From: Pontibacter amylolyticus
GTDB lineage: Bacteria; Bacteroidota; Bacteroidia; Cytophagales; Hymenobacteraceae
NCBI RefSeq assembly: GCF_014638845.1
Contig: NZ_BMFP01000001.1
Span: 779,566 to 843,565, forward strand
DNA length: 64,000 nt
Direction of reading: 5' to 3'
Shown: in pieces, positions 7,937-17,587 of the stretch
Layout of the letters: the number at the start of each line of letters is the position of its first letter
Numbering within the stretch: position 1 is the first letter of the stretch
Made by a program: the position numbers and the translations under genes
Notes under the pieces: generated by a model
What the model was told of the DNA's origin: nothing
What the model saw: the letters and a program-made list of their open reading frames with translations, nothing else
The model's database searches: none

Positions 7937-9236
7937 GTTTATCATTTTTGCGGTTGTCGTGCACAGCCTCCTGGCAGCCATGGCTTATTTCCTGCTGCGC
8001 GAGAACAAGTTGCTCTTTATTGGGATGGAGGTGCTGGTGTTGCTTTCAGTTGTGCTAACCGCGAATCTCTATAATGCCTTTTTTAAGCCGCTCAATCTGA
8101 TAAGGGCAGGTATAGAGACCATCCGCGACAAGGACTTCTCGACGAAGTTTGTGCAGGTGGGGCAGCCGGAACTGGATGAACTGGTGGACGTGTACAACCG
8201 CATGATCGAGCAATTGCGACAGGAACGTATAGCGCAAGCCGAAAAGCATTTCCTGCTCGAGAAAATCATTCAGGCCTCTCCTGCCGGCATTATCCTGCTC
8301 GACTTTGACAACCGCATTGAGAGCATCAACCCCGCCGCGGAGCGATTCCTATACCTGTCAGGCCAGTCGCTGCAGGGCAGCCAACTGGCGGCACTGCCCA
8401 ACACCTGGGCTCGGGAGCTGACGCAGGTACAGGCAGGTCAGCCCTATACCTTCCGCCTCAACGGCATCCGTACTTTTCGGGCGCACCGGGCGCACTTCAT
8501 CGACCGCGGGTTTCAGCGTGCCTTCATTCTACTGGAAGAACTCACAGAGGCCATCATTAAAAACGAGCGCCAGGCGTATGAAAAAGTCATCCGGATGATG
8601 TCGCACGAAGTGAATAACTCAACGGGCGCCATCAACTCCATTCTGGACTCAGTGCAGTACTATACCCCGCAGATTGATGAGGAGCACCGCGAGGACTTCA
8701 CCTACGCCCTGCAGGTAGCCATCGACCGGAACGCGAACCTGAGCCGTTTCATGGCCAACTTTGCGGATGTGGTGCGTCTCCCCGCTCCCTCCAAAAAGCC
8801 GGTGCAGCTGCAGGCTCTGCTCAAACGGCTCGAGCGATTGATGCTGCCGCAGCTGGAGCATCGGCACATTAACCTGAGCATGAAACTCCCCGCCAACCCG
8901 CTTTGCATCCCCATGGACGAGCAGCAGATGGAACAGGCTCTGCTCAACATCCTCAAAAATGCCATGGAAGCCGTAAAATCGGAAGGAAACATTTGGGTGG
9001 AGCTGCAGAAACAGCCGCCCTACCTGACCATTACCGACAATGGCGAAGGTATACCCGAACACGTCCGCCCCATGCTCTTTACCCCCTTCTTCAGCACCAA
9101 AGAAACCGGCCAGGGCATTGGCCTGACCATGATCCGGGAGATTTTACTGAGCCACGGCTTCCAGTTTTCGCTCGAATCGAATGAAGATAAACTGACCTCG
9201 TTCAGGATACGCCTCACGGCAGAGCAGACCAAATAG
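7920..9236 (+). CDS. Sensor histidine kinase paired with the NtrC-type regulator
   Basis: This 438-residue kinase has two close N-terminal membrane segments (about 5-24 and 28-48) with almost no periplasmic loop. A HAMP-like region (about 50-105) and a PAS domain (about 110-215) follow, then a dimerisation helix with MSHEVNN and His229. The ATPase domain has N-box ILKNAMEAV, G1 TDNGEGIP and G2 GQGIGLTM. The lack of a sizeable sensor domain suggests that it senses the membrane or a cytoplasmic signal, perhaps through the neighbouring FtsX-type transporter. Its start lies inside the regulator gene, so the two are translationally coupled. Confidence 0.88.
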   Translation: MKLRTKFIIFAVVVHSLLAAMAYFLLRENKLLFIGMEVLVLLSVVLTANLYNAFFKPLNLIRAGIETIRDKDFSTKFVQVGQPELDELVDVYNRMIEQLRQERIAQAEKHFLLEKIIQASPAGIILLDFDNRIESINPAAERFLYLSGQSLQGSQLAALPNTWARELTQVQAGQPYTFRLNGIRTFRAHRAHFIDRGFQRAFILLEELTEAIIKNERQAYEKVIRMMSHEVNNSTGAINSILDSVQYYTPQIDEEHREDFTYALQVAIDRNANLSRFMANFADVVRLPAPSKKPVQLQALLKRLERLMLPQLEHRHINLSMKLPANPLCIPMDEQQMEQALLNILKNAMEAVKSEGNIWVELQKQPPYLTITDNGEGIPEHVRPMLFTPFFSTKETGQGIGLTMIREILLSHGFQFSLESNEDKLTSFRIRLTAEQTK

Positions 9237-9408
9237 AACTAATTCATCAAAAAGCTACCCAAGCCGCTACTTTTATTGAACCATTTTAATAATCATCTAA
9301 ATTTTATTTTGAATGTAACTTCATTTACTAAATTTCGTAGCCGCACGCATACAACCTATGTTACAACCCCCTATATTGGTTCTACCGTTTGTTTATTTAC
9401 ACATTAAG

Positions 9409-9621
9409 ATGGAATACAATATTATAGTAGCCCCTAATCTCGAGACACTGGCAACAGAGGTTGCCGTATTATTTCCGCAAGGCTGGAAGCTGAAAGGTGG
9501 AATTATTGAGCACGCTGACGGATTCTCGCAACAGCTGATCCGCAAGGCATCAGACAAACTGAAACAGAGCCAGATGCCGGCGCCCCGTGCCAAGCAGCGC
9601 CGTACCAAATGGATTGAATAA
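9409..9621 (+). CDS. Small DUF1737-like protein
   Basis: This 70-residue soluble protein begins MEYNIIVAPNLETLATEV and continues with FPQGWKLKGGI, the pattern of DUF1737-like proteins, in which a short beta-alpha-beta unit ends in a WK-x-GG turn. I prefer the ATG at 9409 over an in-frame upstream ATG at 9358, because the extra 17 residues would form an unsupported hydrophobic leader. The C-terminus is basic (KQRRTKW). The function is unknown. It stands alone between the two-component genes and the exopolysaccharide locus. Confidence 0.65.
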   Translation: MEYNIIVAPNLETLATEVAVLFPQGWKLKGGIIEHADGFSQQLIRKASDKLKQSQMPAPRAKQRRTKWIE

Positions 9622-9655
9622 TTAGCAGACGATATACCTTCCTATCAGTTGGTAA

Positions 9656-9700
9656 GCCACCTTCTTCGTGCCAGGCGCATGGGGAAGGTGGTACTGCTTT
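9656..9700 (+). terminator. Weak candidate terminator after the DUF1737-like gene
   Basis: CCACCTTC (9657-9664) pairs with GAAGGTGG (9684-9691) across a 19-base loop and is followed by a short T-rich tail. The loop is long and the U-tract poor, so the call is tentative. Confidence 0.35.
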
Positions 9701-9936
9701 AGGGCGGTTTCTGTTTATAACAGCAGCCGTCTCACGTTACCCTTCCCGCCGCGGCAACTCCTGCCTCGCTGTTACTTATATAATTATTCCAATAAATCAT
9801 TTATACAGGAATACACCCGCTGTGCAAATGCAGTGCTATCCTGTGTTAATAATTACTGTCTCTGCAAAATAGTAACATTCTGATTTAAAGAAACTTGCAA
9901 TTCAAAACGCTGCCCACCAACATTAAATTCACATAA

Positions 9937-9944
9937 TATTTTTG
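9937..9944 (+). promoter_or_regulatory. Candidate Bacteroidota promoter (-7 TATTTTTG) for the EPS operon
   Basis: TATTTTTG matches TAnnTTTG exactly. No clear -33 TTG is found at the expected distance, so confidence is low. It is the only such match in the spacer before the export lipoprotein gene. Confidence 0.35.
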
Positions 9945-10099
9945 AAAACAAGCATCTTTTTGTGGCTCCTATAGTATATATGGCTGATACAATTTTTTGG
10001 GTACTTCATGCCGGAACACAAAAGGCATGCACGCCCACTATCATAAAATCGAAATAAACGTACGAGTACCATCATCCACAACACCCTTAAACAAAACAC

Positions 10100-10873
10100 A
10101 TGAGAAGAGTCGTATACCTCCTGCTCCTAATGATAAGCGCGACATCGTGCCTAAGTAAAAAAGAGCTTGTATACATGCAAAATGAAAACCTGAAGGAGAC
10201 AGTGGCCACGCCCATGCAGACCACCTACAAGCCTTACCAACTGCAGCCTGCCGATGTGCTCTCTATCAAGGTGCAGAGTCTGGAACCAGAAATTTCCAAT
10301 ATCTACAACATCGTACCTCCCTCCAGCGCCTTCGGCTTTGCTGACCCGGGCACCATGTTCCTGAGCGGCTACTCCGTGGACGACGAGGGCAACGTGAACC
10401 TGCCGAACGTGGGCAAAGTGAAAGTATCGGGCCTCACTCTGCAGCAGACACAGGAGCTGATTCAGCGCAACGTGGACCGCTACATCACCAACGCGACCGT
10501 GGTCGTAAAGCTCATCAACTTCCGGGTAAGCGTGCTGGGTGAAGTGAACCGCCCAGGCCAGTACTTTGTGTACAACGAGCGCGCAACCCTCTTCGATGCG
10601 CTGGGTATGGCGGGCGACCTGACACGCAGCGCGGCACGCGAAAACGTGAAGCTGGTGCGCCAGACGCCCGGTGGTTCCGAAGTGGTCCTTCTCGACCTGA
10701 AAGACCCAAATATCGTACAATCCAAATACTACTTTATGCAGCCTAACGATGTGCTGTACGTAGAGCCGTCCGTTGCGCAGGTGAAGCGCGACAACCTGGT
10801 GTCACTTAATGTGGTTACCATTGCCCTGGGCGTTATCTCGACGGCGGCAGTTATCCTGAATTACTTTAAATAG
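10100..10873 (+). CDS. Polysaccharide export lipoprotein (Wza-like, SLBB)
   Basis: This 257-residue outer-membrane export protein should carry the polymer across the outer membrane. A lipoprotein signal ends at Cys17 (SATSC). The Poly_export domain follows (about 45-130, with YQLQPADVLSIKV), then an SLBB domain (about 140-190, with VLGEVNRPGQYFVYNERATLFDALGMAGD). A C-terminal hydrophobic stretch, LNVVTIALGVISTAAVIL, may serve as the outer-membrane helix. It is shorter than enterobacterial Wza, as is usual in Bacteroidota. The tyrosine autokinase starts 5 bp after the stop, so they form an operon. Confidence 0.9.
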   Translation: MRRVVYLLLLMISATSCLSKKELVYMQNENLKETVATPMQTTYKPYQLQPADVLSIKVQSLEPEISNIYNIVPPSSAFGFADPGTMFLSGYSVDDEGNVNLPNVGKVKVSGLTLQQTQELIQRNVDRYITNATVVVKLINFRVSVLGEVNRPGQYFVYNERATLFDALGMAGDLTRSAARENVKLVRQTPGGSEVVLLDLKDPNIVQSKYYFMQPNDVLYVEPSVAQVKRDNLVSLNVVTIALGVISTAAVILNYFK

Positions 10874-10878
10874 TACCC

Positions 10879-13251
10879 ATGAAACGAAAAAACACAGCGC
10901 ACGAAATAGACTTAAGAAGCTGGCTGTTCAAGTTCCGGACCAGATGGTATCTGTTCCTGGCTTTTGTGATGATAGCCATGGCAGGGGCTTACGTCTATGT
11001 CAAAAGCTCTACCCGTATCTACGCGTTTAAATCCACCCTTTTGTTGGGTGATCAGCATACCGGCTCTAAAAAAGCACAGGAACTCCTCAACCTGCTCGAT
11101 GTGCAGAACAAGGGCATTAAGGTGGAGGATGAGATCGGCATTCTGACCTCGGCCGATATGATTCGCAGCACCTTAAAGCAGCTCGACTTTTCGGTGTCTT
11201 ACTACAAAGTACCCGACCACTGGCTGAACACCGGACTGGACCTTATTAAGGAGGAGCAGTACGAAAACGCTCCGTTCATCGTACACCTCGACACCAGCTC
11301 GCTCCAGATTGTGGACATTCCGCTGGAGGTGCGCGTGCTCAATGACAAGGAATACGAACTGACGGTGAAAGCCCAGACCCCTCCCCTGTACGATTACACG
11401 ACGCATACCGTGAAGCAAATCGTGCCGGAGGTGAACATTACCAAAGTGCTGGAGTTCGGCAAGCCGTACAAGGACAAAAACTTCAGCTTTACGATAGAGC
11501 GCGCCAATCCTGAGGATAAGATAGACGCCAAAAAGCACTACTTCGTGCTCAACAGCCTGGAAAGCCTGGTGGCCCAGTACGCTGGCAGCCTGCACATCAA
11601 GCCGATCGAGCGTGAGGCGCGGGTGCTGGAGCTGAGCACCAAAGGCACCATACCTGAAAAGGAAATGCTCTTCCTGAACACACTGATGAGCACCTACGTG
11701 GCCCGTGACCTGGATGAGAAAAACATGAACGGCCAGAAAACGCTCGAGTTTATCGACGAACAGATCGGCAGCCTGACGGATTCGCTCCGCCAGAGCAAGC
11801 AGGCGCTATCGTCTTTCCGTTCGGCTAACCGCATTGCCAACATCGATGTGCAGTCCAACATCAGCTACGAGAAACTGGCGCAGCTGGAAATGGAGAAGTC
11901 GAAGCTAAGCACCGAGAAGCAGTACTACGTGACGGTGCTCGACCAGATTGAGGACGACGAGAGCTTCACACAGGCGGTATCGCCGGCGGTGGCGGGTGTG
12001 CAGAACCCCAACCTGGCCAATCTCTTTACCGAGTTGTCGCGCCTGAACCAACAGCGTGCCTCATACAGTGTGAGCGCCACAGCGGATAACCCGAGAATTA
12101 AGGTGATTGACAGTGAGATAAAGAGCACGCGCAATGCCATTATAGCGAACATCAAAAACCTGATCCGCTCTACGGACATCTCTATCGCCAACGCCGACAA
12201 GCGCATCAACCAGCTTGAAACAGGTATAGCGAAAGTACCGGAGCACGAGCGCCGTTTGATGGACCTGCAGAACCAGGCCGATTTCGTGAACAAGAAGTAC
12301 GACTTCCTGCTCGAGAAACGCGCCGAGGCTGCCATTGCACTGGCCACCAACACTACTGATAAAAAGATAGTGGACAAAGCCGCCATGTGGGGTTCCGGCC
12401 CGGTGAACGTGAAGCCGAAGATGATCTTCATGCTGGCCTTAATCCTGGGCCTGATCATCCCTGCGGCGCTCATCGTGCTGCTCGACAACGTGGACAACAC
12501 CATACAGGGCAAAAACGACCTCAACAACGTGACCAACATCCCGTTCCTGGGCGTGATTGCGCATGGCACGAAGGCTGACAAGCTGGCGGTGAAAAACAAC
12601 CCGCGCTCCGCCATTGCCGAGTCCTTCCGGTCAATCCGCATCAACCTGCAGTACCTGATGTCCGAAACTGACTTTAAAGTAGTAGGCGTAACTTCATCGG
12701 TGTCAGGTGAGGGCAAAACCTTTACCTCTGTCAACCTGAGCAGCGAGATGGCCATGGCCGGAAAACGCACCATCCTGATTGAGTCGGATATGCGCAAGCC
12801 TACCTTCAGCAAGTACTTCAACACGCACAATGCGGCCGGCTTGTCCTCATACCTGAGCCAGGGGCTGCCGCTGGAGGAAGTGATCCAGAAGACCGATATC
12901 GAGAACCTGGACATCATCTCGTGCGGCCCTATACCTGACAATGCGATCAAATTGCTGGAGCACAAGCGCATGGCCGAACTGATCGCCAAGCTGAAGGAGC
13001 AGTATGAGTACGTGGTGATCGATACACCGCCAATCGGCTTCGTAGCCGAGTACTTTATCCTGATGAAGCACATGGATGTAAACCTGTATGTGGTAAAGCA
13101 CAAGTACACCAGCAAAGACATGCTCACCCAGGTGAACGATCTGTACGCAGCCCGCAAGTTGAAGAACATCTATATGGTGATCAACGACCTGAACTACAGC
13201 AGCACCTACGAGTACGGATACAAGAAAAAAGGCAGCTACTACTACGTGTAG
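10879..13251 (+). CDS. Wzc-type polysaccharide co-polymerase / tyrosine autokinase
   Basis: This 790-residue inner-membrane protein should control polymer length and couple synthesis to export. The N-terminal Wzz domain follows a membrane segment at about 25-45. A long coiled-coil GNVR-type periplasmic region runs to about 500, and the second membrane segment lies at about 515-535. The C-terminal BY-kinase domain has Walker A SGEGKT near 609-614, Walker A' ILIESDMRKPT and Walker B YVVIDTPPIG. The tail is a tyrosine cluster (YEYGYKKKGSYYY), the expected autophosphorylation site. A hairpin terminator follows, so the lipoprotein and kinase may form their own transcript. Confidence 0.92.
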   Translation: MKRKNTAHEIDLRSWLFKFRTRWYLFLAFVMIAMAGAYVYVKSSTRIYAFKSTLLLGDQHTGSKKAQELLNLLDVQNKGIKVEDEIGILTSADMIRSTLKQLDFSVSYYKVPDHWLNTGLDLIKEEQYENAPFIVHLDTSSLQIVDIPLEVRVLNDKEYELTVKAQTPPLYDYTTHTVKQIVPEVNITKVLEFGKPYKDKNFSFTIERANPEDKIDAKKHYFVLNSLESLVAQYAGSLHIKPIEREARVLELSTKGTIPEKEMLFLNTLMSTYVARDLDEKNMNGQKTLEFIDEQIGSLTDSLRQSKQALSSFRSANRIANIDVQSNISYEKLAQLEMEKSKLSTEKQYYVTVLDQIEDDESFTQAVSPAVAGVQNPNLANLFTELSRLNQQRASYSVSATADNPRIKVIDSEIKSTRNAIIANIKNLIRSTDISIANADKRINQLETGIAKVPEHERRLMDLQNQADFVNKKYDFLLEKRAEAAIALATNTTDKKIVDKAAMWGSGPVNVKPKMIFMLALILGLIIPAALIVLLDNVDNTIQGKNDLNNVTNIPFLGVIAHGTKADKLAVKNNPRSAIAESFRSIRINLQYLMSETDFKVVGVTSSVSGEGKTFTSVNLSSEMAMAGKRTILIESDMRKPTFSKYFNTHNAAGLSSYLSQGLPLEEVIQKTDIENLDIISCGPIPDNAIKLLEHKRMAELIAKLKEQYEYVVIDTPPIGFVAEYFILMKHMDVNLYVVKHKYTSKDMLTQVNDLYAARKLKNIYMVINDLNYSSTYEYGYKKKGSYYYV

Positions 13252-13287
13252 CGCCTAAGCAATAGATAAATGCACGCTTGAACCAGG

Positions 13288-13326
13288 AGGTGCTGTAGGA
13301 AGCAGATTCCTGCAGCACCTTTTTTT
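13288..13326 (+). terminator. Rho-independent terminator after the tyrosine kinase
   Basis: AGGTGCTGTAGGAA pairs with TTCCTGCAGCACCT (one G-U pair) around a 4-base loop and is followed directly by seven T residues. It separates the export genes from the flippase and later EPS genes. Confidence 0.85.
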
Positions 13327-13355
13327 AGGGGAAGCACGATTACCAGAACTTCTAC

Positions 13356-14891
13356 ATGAGTAAAAATTTAGCTTCGAAGGCGGTTAGCGGGTTGAAATGG
13401 AGCTCGGCGGGCACCATCGCCAATGCCGTGATGCAGATCGGCTATACCTCCGCCATGGCCCGTCTGCTGGCTCCCGAGGCCTTTGGTCTGGTAGCCCTTT
13501 CGGCCGTTATCCTGCGCTTCGGGTACTATTTCGCGAATCTGGGCCTTAACCAGGCCATCATCCAGAAAGAAGAGCTTACCTCCGAAAACATCCGGGCGGC
13601 CTTCACCTCATCGGCCTTGCTCGGTGCCGTGTTCACGGTGCTGGCTTGGGTGCTGGCGCCTTATGCCACCCTGATCTTCGATATGCCTGAAGTGGTGCCG
13701 ATTGTGCGCGTCATGTCGCTGGCCTTTGTGGTGGGTGGCGTTTCTGCCACGGCTACCAGCCTGTTGCAGCGCAACATGCGCTTCAAGGAGCTGAGCATTG
13801 TGGAGACGGCTTCTTACGTGATCTCTTACCTGGGCGTCGGCATCCTGCTGGCCTGGCTGGATTTTGGGGTGTGGAGCTTGGTGTATGCCTCGCTGGTGCA
13901 GCAGGCGCTGGTGGCGATCGGTGCCCATGCCATGGCCCGCCACAACGTGCTGCCGGTTGTGCGTTGGGAAGCGTACAGGGCGCTGCTGGCCTATGGCAGC
14001 AAAATGTCCGTGATCAGTTTTTTCGAGTTCATCTATACCGAGCTGGCTACGCTACTGATCGGCCGTGTGTTCGGCGCTTACAAACTGGGTATCTACAACC
14101 GCGCTTTTATGCTCGTGAACCTGCCCATGTATAACCTGACGCGCACGGTGTCGCGTGTAGTCTTTCCCTCCTTCAGCAAATTACAAACTGAAACAGAGAA
14201 GCTGGCCAGGGTATACCTTTCGAGCACCACCCTGCTGGCGACCCTGATCATACCTGTCTGCCTGGGCATCATGGTGGCCGCTCCGGAGATTGTGCATGTG
14301 GTGCTGGGCGACCAGTGGCTGGAGGCTATACCTGTGCTGCAGGTGCTGAGCCTGGCCATTCCGCTGAGCTTTGTCACCATGTTTGCCGGCATCGTGTGCG
14401 ATGCCAAGGCCGTGCTTAACTGGAAGATCGTGATCACCATCACGCTGATTGTCGTAATCAGTGGCCTGTTTTTCCTGCTCCGTGACTATGGCCTGGTGGG
14501 CTTCGGCTTTGCGCTGCTGATCAGCGAGCTGGTCCGCATCGGCATGTACCAGACCCTGATGAAGAAGATATTGTTTCTCTCTTACTTGAAACAGATAAGA
14601 GTCTACCTGCCCGGCATCCTGAACGGAGCCGTGGTGGCCATGGTGGTATACCTTGTGAGCACCTTGCTGCGCAACATGGAACTGCCGCATCTGGTGATTC
14701 TGATCTCACAGATGATTGTAGGCGGCTTCGTGTTTCTGGCGATGATCCTGCTCTTCCCGCACAGCGCCCTCAAGGAGCAGCTGCACATGATCTTTTCCAA
14801 ACTGGGAGTGCAGGACAACCCAAGCTCCTATTCTGGCCGGATGCTGATGCGGTACAGAAAGAGCCTGATAAAAGAAACTGAGCAGGTATAA
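13356..14891 (+). CDS. Lipopolysaccharide/EPS flippase (Wzx, MOP superfamily)
   Basis: This 511-residue, very hydrophobic protein has about 12-14 membrane helices of the Polysacc_synt type. The N-terminus KAVSGLKWSSAGTIANAVMQ and the AYKLGIYNRAF segment near 235 are typical of the WzxC-like group. It should flip lipid-linked repeat units to the periplasmic face. The gene stands after a terminator and opens the assembly part of the locus. Its TAA stop lies inside an AGGTATAA motif. Confidence 0.9.
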   Translation: MSKNLASKAVSGLKWSSAGTIANAVMQIGYTSAMARLLAPEAFGLVALSAVILRFGYYFANLGLNQAIIQKEELTSENIRAAFTSSALLGAVFTVLAWVLAPYATLIFDMPEVVPIVRVMSLAFVVGGVSATATSLLQRNMRFKELSIVETASYVISYLGVGILLAWLDFGVWSLVYASLVQQALVAIGAHAMARHNVLPVVRWEAYRALLAYGSKMSVISFFEFIYTELATLLIGRVFGAYKLGIYNRAFMLVNLPMYNLTRTVSRVVFPSFSKLQTETEKLARVYLSSTTLLATLIIPVCLGIMVAAPEIVHVVLGDQWLEAIPVLQVLSLAIPLSFVTMFAGIVCDAKAVLNWKIVITITLIVVISGLFFLLRDYGLVGFGFALLISELVRIGMYQTLMKKILFLSYLKQIRVYLPGILNGAVVAMVVYLVSTLLRNMELPHLVILISQMIVGGFVFLAMILLFPHSALKEQLHMIFSKLGVQDNPSSYSGRMLMRYRKSLIKETEQV

Positions 14892-14977
14892 ACAGGGTAT
14901 ACACACAACAATGACAACAGTAGTTAGCCAGCCTTGGCTCGTCTAATGCATACTAATTTACTTTAGAAGAAAACCAA

Positions 14978-16168
14978 ATGACTATAGGAGTAGCTGGGCC
15001 CGTTGAATTGCGAATACTTGACTGGGACCTGAAAGATACGAACTTACCCCCGACCAATGCGTTCCCCCTCACCTCGCACTTCATCAACGCTTTGCTTAAA
15101 AGAGGCTTTAAAGTAATCGCCTATACCAACTCGACAGAGATATCGGAGCCGATGGTGCTGGAGAGCGGCAACCTCAAGGTTTGTATCAGCCGCCAGAAGC
15201 CGCAACCGGGCCGCCGTTTTTTTCTGTTTGAGGTAGAGGACCTTCGGAAGATGATGGTAGCCCATCCGGCTGATTTCATCAGTGCTTTCTGGAGCTATGA
15301 GTTTGCCTGGGCGGCCCTGAAAACAGGGAAACCCACCGTGGTGAGCCTGCACGATGTGGCATTCCAGATCCTGCGCAAAATACCGGATATGTTCCGTCTG
15401 GTGCGCTGGATGATCAACTACATCGTCGTGAGCAAGGCGGATTTCCTGCTGGCCAACTCCGCCTATACCTACAACCAGCTCGACCGCCAGACCAAATCCA
15501 AGACCAGGGTCATAGACAATTTTTACCCGAGCACATTGCATCAACGCCTGGCGGCTACCGCCCAGAAAGGAAATTATATCATTACGGTAGCCCAGGGATT
15601 CACGCACCGAAAAAATATCGAGACCGGATTGCAGGCTTTTGGCTTGCTGCGCAGGCAGTTTCCGGACCTGGAGTACTACCTGGTGGGGGTCGACTCGGAA
15701 GAAGGGGGCCTGGCACAACAGTACGCTCAGAAACAAAACTTAACAGATGGCGTACGGTTTATGGGCCCGATGCCTTATGACGAGGTATTCAGGCTGATCC
15801 AGAATGCCCAGGTGCTCCTGCATCCTTCCAGGGAGGAATCGTTTGGCATGGTGCTGCTTGAGGCGATGGTGGCCCGCACGCCGACGGTGGGAGGCAAAAA
15901 CAGTGGCTACATTCCGCATTTGCTCGACTATGGCAAAGCAGGTCTGCTCTGCGACGTGGAGTCACCTGACTCGATGGCGACCGAAGTAGGCCGCCTTCTG
16001 TCAGACAGGGAGTTATACCAGACGCTCGTAGACGAAGGCTATACCTACGCGGAGGAGAACTTCTCCGAGAACGTCATCGTTGACCGGCATTTAAAGTACT
16101 ACAGCGAGATCTTGGGCAAGCCCCTGCAACCTGCGGTACAGTCCGGTAAGCCAAAGCAGGTTGCCTAA
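14978..16168 (+). CDS. Glycosyltransferase, GT4 family
   Basis: This 396-residue GT-B enzyme transfers a sugar during repeat-unit assembly. The N-terminal half (to about 185) is the acceptor domain. The C-terminal Glycos_transf_1 domain (about 195-375) has GFTHRKNIETGLQAF, the donor-site motif REESFGMVLLEAM, and GLLCDVESPDSMA. No signal peptide or membrane helix is present. It starts 86 bp after the flippase. The sugar donor and acceptor cannot be predicted. Confidence 0.88.
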   Translation: MTIGVAGPVELRILDWDLKDTNLPPTNAFPLTSHFINALLKRGFKVIAYTNSTEISEPMVLESGNLKVCISRQKPQPGRRFFLFEVEDLRKMMVAHPADFISAFWSYEFAWAALKTGKPTVVSLHDVAFQILRKIPDMFRLVRWMINYIVVSKADFLLANSAYTYNQLDRQTKSKTRVIDNFYPSTLHQRLAATAQKGNYIITVAQGFTHRKNIETGLQAFGLLRRQFPDLEYYLVGVDSEEGGLAQQYAQKQNLTDGVRFMGPMPYDEVFRLIQNAQVLLHPSREESFGMVLLEAMVARTPTVGGKNSGYIPHLLDYGKAGLLCDVESPDSMATEVGRLLSDRELYQTLVDEGYTYAEENFSENVIVDRHLKYYSEILGKPLQPAVQSGKPKQVA

Positions 16169-16222
16169 GCGGGTCGCCGCCAGCCACTTCCCGGAAAAAT
16201 GGCTTTAGAATGAAAGAACCGT

Positions 16223-17524
16223 ATGAAATTTAACTACAGCTTTATATTCATTATCCCGCTTGCCATGATCCTCATCATGGATAACGCGTTTACGGAGTTG
16301 GCATTCCCGCACAACCTGGAAGCGCAGGGCAACATGCTGAACCTTTTGCTGAAAGGCATGGCGGCTGTTTCGTTTGGCTATAGCGCCTTTTACTTTAAGC
16401 GCATGTCGCCCGTCATGCGGGTAGCCTACGTGCTCACAACGCTGTATGTATTCGCCATGGTGTTCGAGTCCTACTACTTCTATGGTACCCCCATGGTGTA
16501 CCCACACGTATTCCAGAAGCTGTTTTTGTTTTACTTCATTTTCTTTGTCTATACCTTTTACAAAGGCAATTTCCACCTGAAGTTCTCGCACGTAGTCTGG
16601 TTTATACTGGGCGGCTTTTGGGTCAGCGTTATCGTGGTGCACCCTGATAAGCTCAGCCTGGGCGCCTTTACCTCGCATGAGCGAGGGGTGTATGCCTCTT
16701 CCGTGTACATGCTGGTGATACCGTTCATGTATTTCCTGAGCAAGTACATTTTCCACGGCAAGCTGATGAGCCTGTTTATGGCTTTCTTTATCCTGGTCTC
16801 GATCGTTTTCTTCCAGCACCGGACCGTGTGGATATCGACTGCCATCATACTGATCATATATTACCTGCTGATCAGGTTTAAGTCCGGCCTATCGATCAAC
16901 TTCGCTGCGAAATTCATGCCCATCGGCATCGTACTGTTAATCGCAGGTATAACCAGCAGTGCTTTCCTGTTCTCGACCAACCCGGAGATTATTACCAAGA
17001 TACAGGACAGTTTCTCCGACATAGAGAACTTTGACTCGCAGGGCACGGGCGGCTGGCGCTATATCCAGTGGATGTCGTACCTGCCCTTTATCCAGGACAA
17101 CTGGCTGGTCGGCATGCGCTTCGAAGGTTTTGAGCTGCCTATCCAGTTCTGGCGCGACGATACCAACGAGCCCGTGTTCGATGACGGCCAGGGGCACCAC
17201 TTCCACAGCTTCTATGTAGACATTCTTTTCTACACCGGCTTTGTCGGACTCGCCATTTACTGCATCATGCCTATTTATGCGATCGTGAAGGGCCTGAGTT
17301 CGAAGGCCATGACCGTGAACCAGATTATCCTGATCGCCTTTATCAGCACAGGCTTTGCCTACGGTTTCTCGTATGTGTTGCCCGTGTTTTATTATGCCAT
17401 ACTGGGCTGGACGATCGTTTACATGGAGGAGGACGGCGTGGAGCGAACCAGTTACCTGCGCGATTTCGGTTCCCGCTGGAAAGCGAAAGCAGTCGGTCAG
17501 TATAGAAAGCTAACAGCCGCCTGA
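16223..17524 (+). CDS. O-antigen polymerase/ligase-like membrane protein (Wzy candidate)
   Basis: This 433-residue protein has about 10 membrane helices and one larger periplasmic loop (about 255-320) between helices, the plan of Wzy/WaaL proteins. The RT-W motif in FFQHRTVWIST and the loop stretch GTGGWRYIQWMSYLPFIQDN resemble the Wzy_C signature. Its place between flippase and transferase genes fits a role as the polymerase that joins repeat units. Such proteins are poorly conserved, so the polymerase role is inferred from topology and context. Confidence 0.75.
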   Translation: MKFNYSFIFIIPLAMILIMDNAFTELAFPHNLEAQGNMLNLLLKGMAAVSFGYSAFYFKRMSPVMRVAYVLTTLYVFAMVFESYYFYGTPMVYPHVFQKLFLFYFIFFVYTFYKGNFHLKFSHVVWFILGGFWVSVIVVHPDKLSLGAFTSHERGVYASSVYMLVIPFMYFLSKYIFHGKLMSLFMAFFILVSIVFFQHRTVWISTAIILIIYYLLIRFKSGLSINFAAKFMPIGIVLLIAGITSSAFLFSTNPEIITKIQDSFSDIENFDSQGTGGWRYIQWMSYLPFIQDNWLVGMRFEGFELPIQFWRDDTNEPVFDDGQGHHFHSFYVDILFYTGFVGLAIYCIMPIYAIVKGLSSKAMTVNQIILIAFISTGFAYGFSYVLPVFYYAILGWTIVYMEEDGVERTSYLRDFGSRWKAKAVGQYRKLTAA

Positions 17525-17587
17525 TTACAGTAACTTCTGACGGCATTTTCAGTATACAAAACAGACATATCGTTATACCTTAATATT

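Larger units (their letters stand above)
9622..10099. other. 478-bp spacer before the exopolysaccharide locus
   Basis: This holds a weak hairpin just after the small gene (9656-9700), then AT-rich DNA with no convincing gene. A TATTTTTG element at 9937-9944 fits the Bacteroidota -7 consensus. It would give a 5' leader of about 150 nt for the export lipoprotein. Confidence 0.6.

Noticed and set aside
9668..9883. 71-codon plus-strand frame in the spacer before the EPS locus
   Set aside because: It overlaps a hairpin region, has no recognisable protein character, and its base composition is that of spacer DNA.
11925..13169. Long open frame (414 codons) on the minus strand inside the tyrosine kinase gene
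   Set aside because: It is antisense to a gene with clear kinase motifs. Its translation is Ser/Arg-rich without family character, as expected for a frame mirrored from GC-biased codons.
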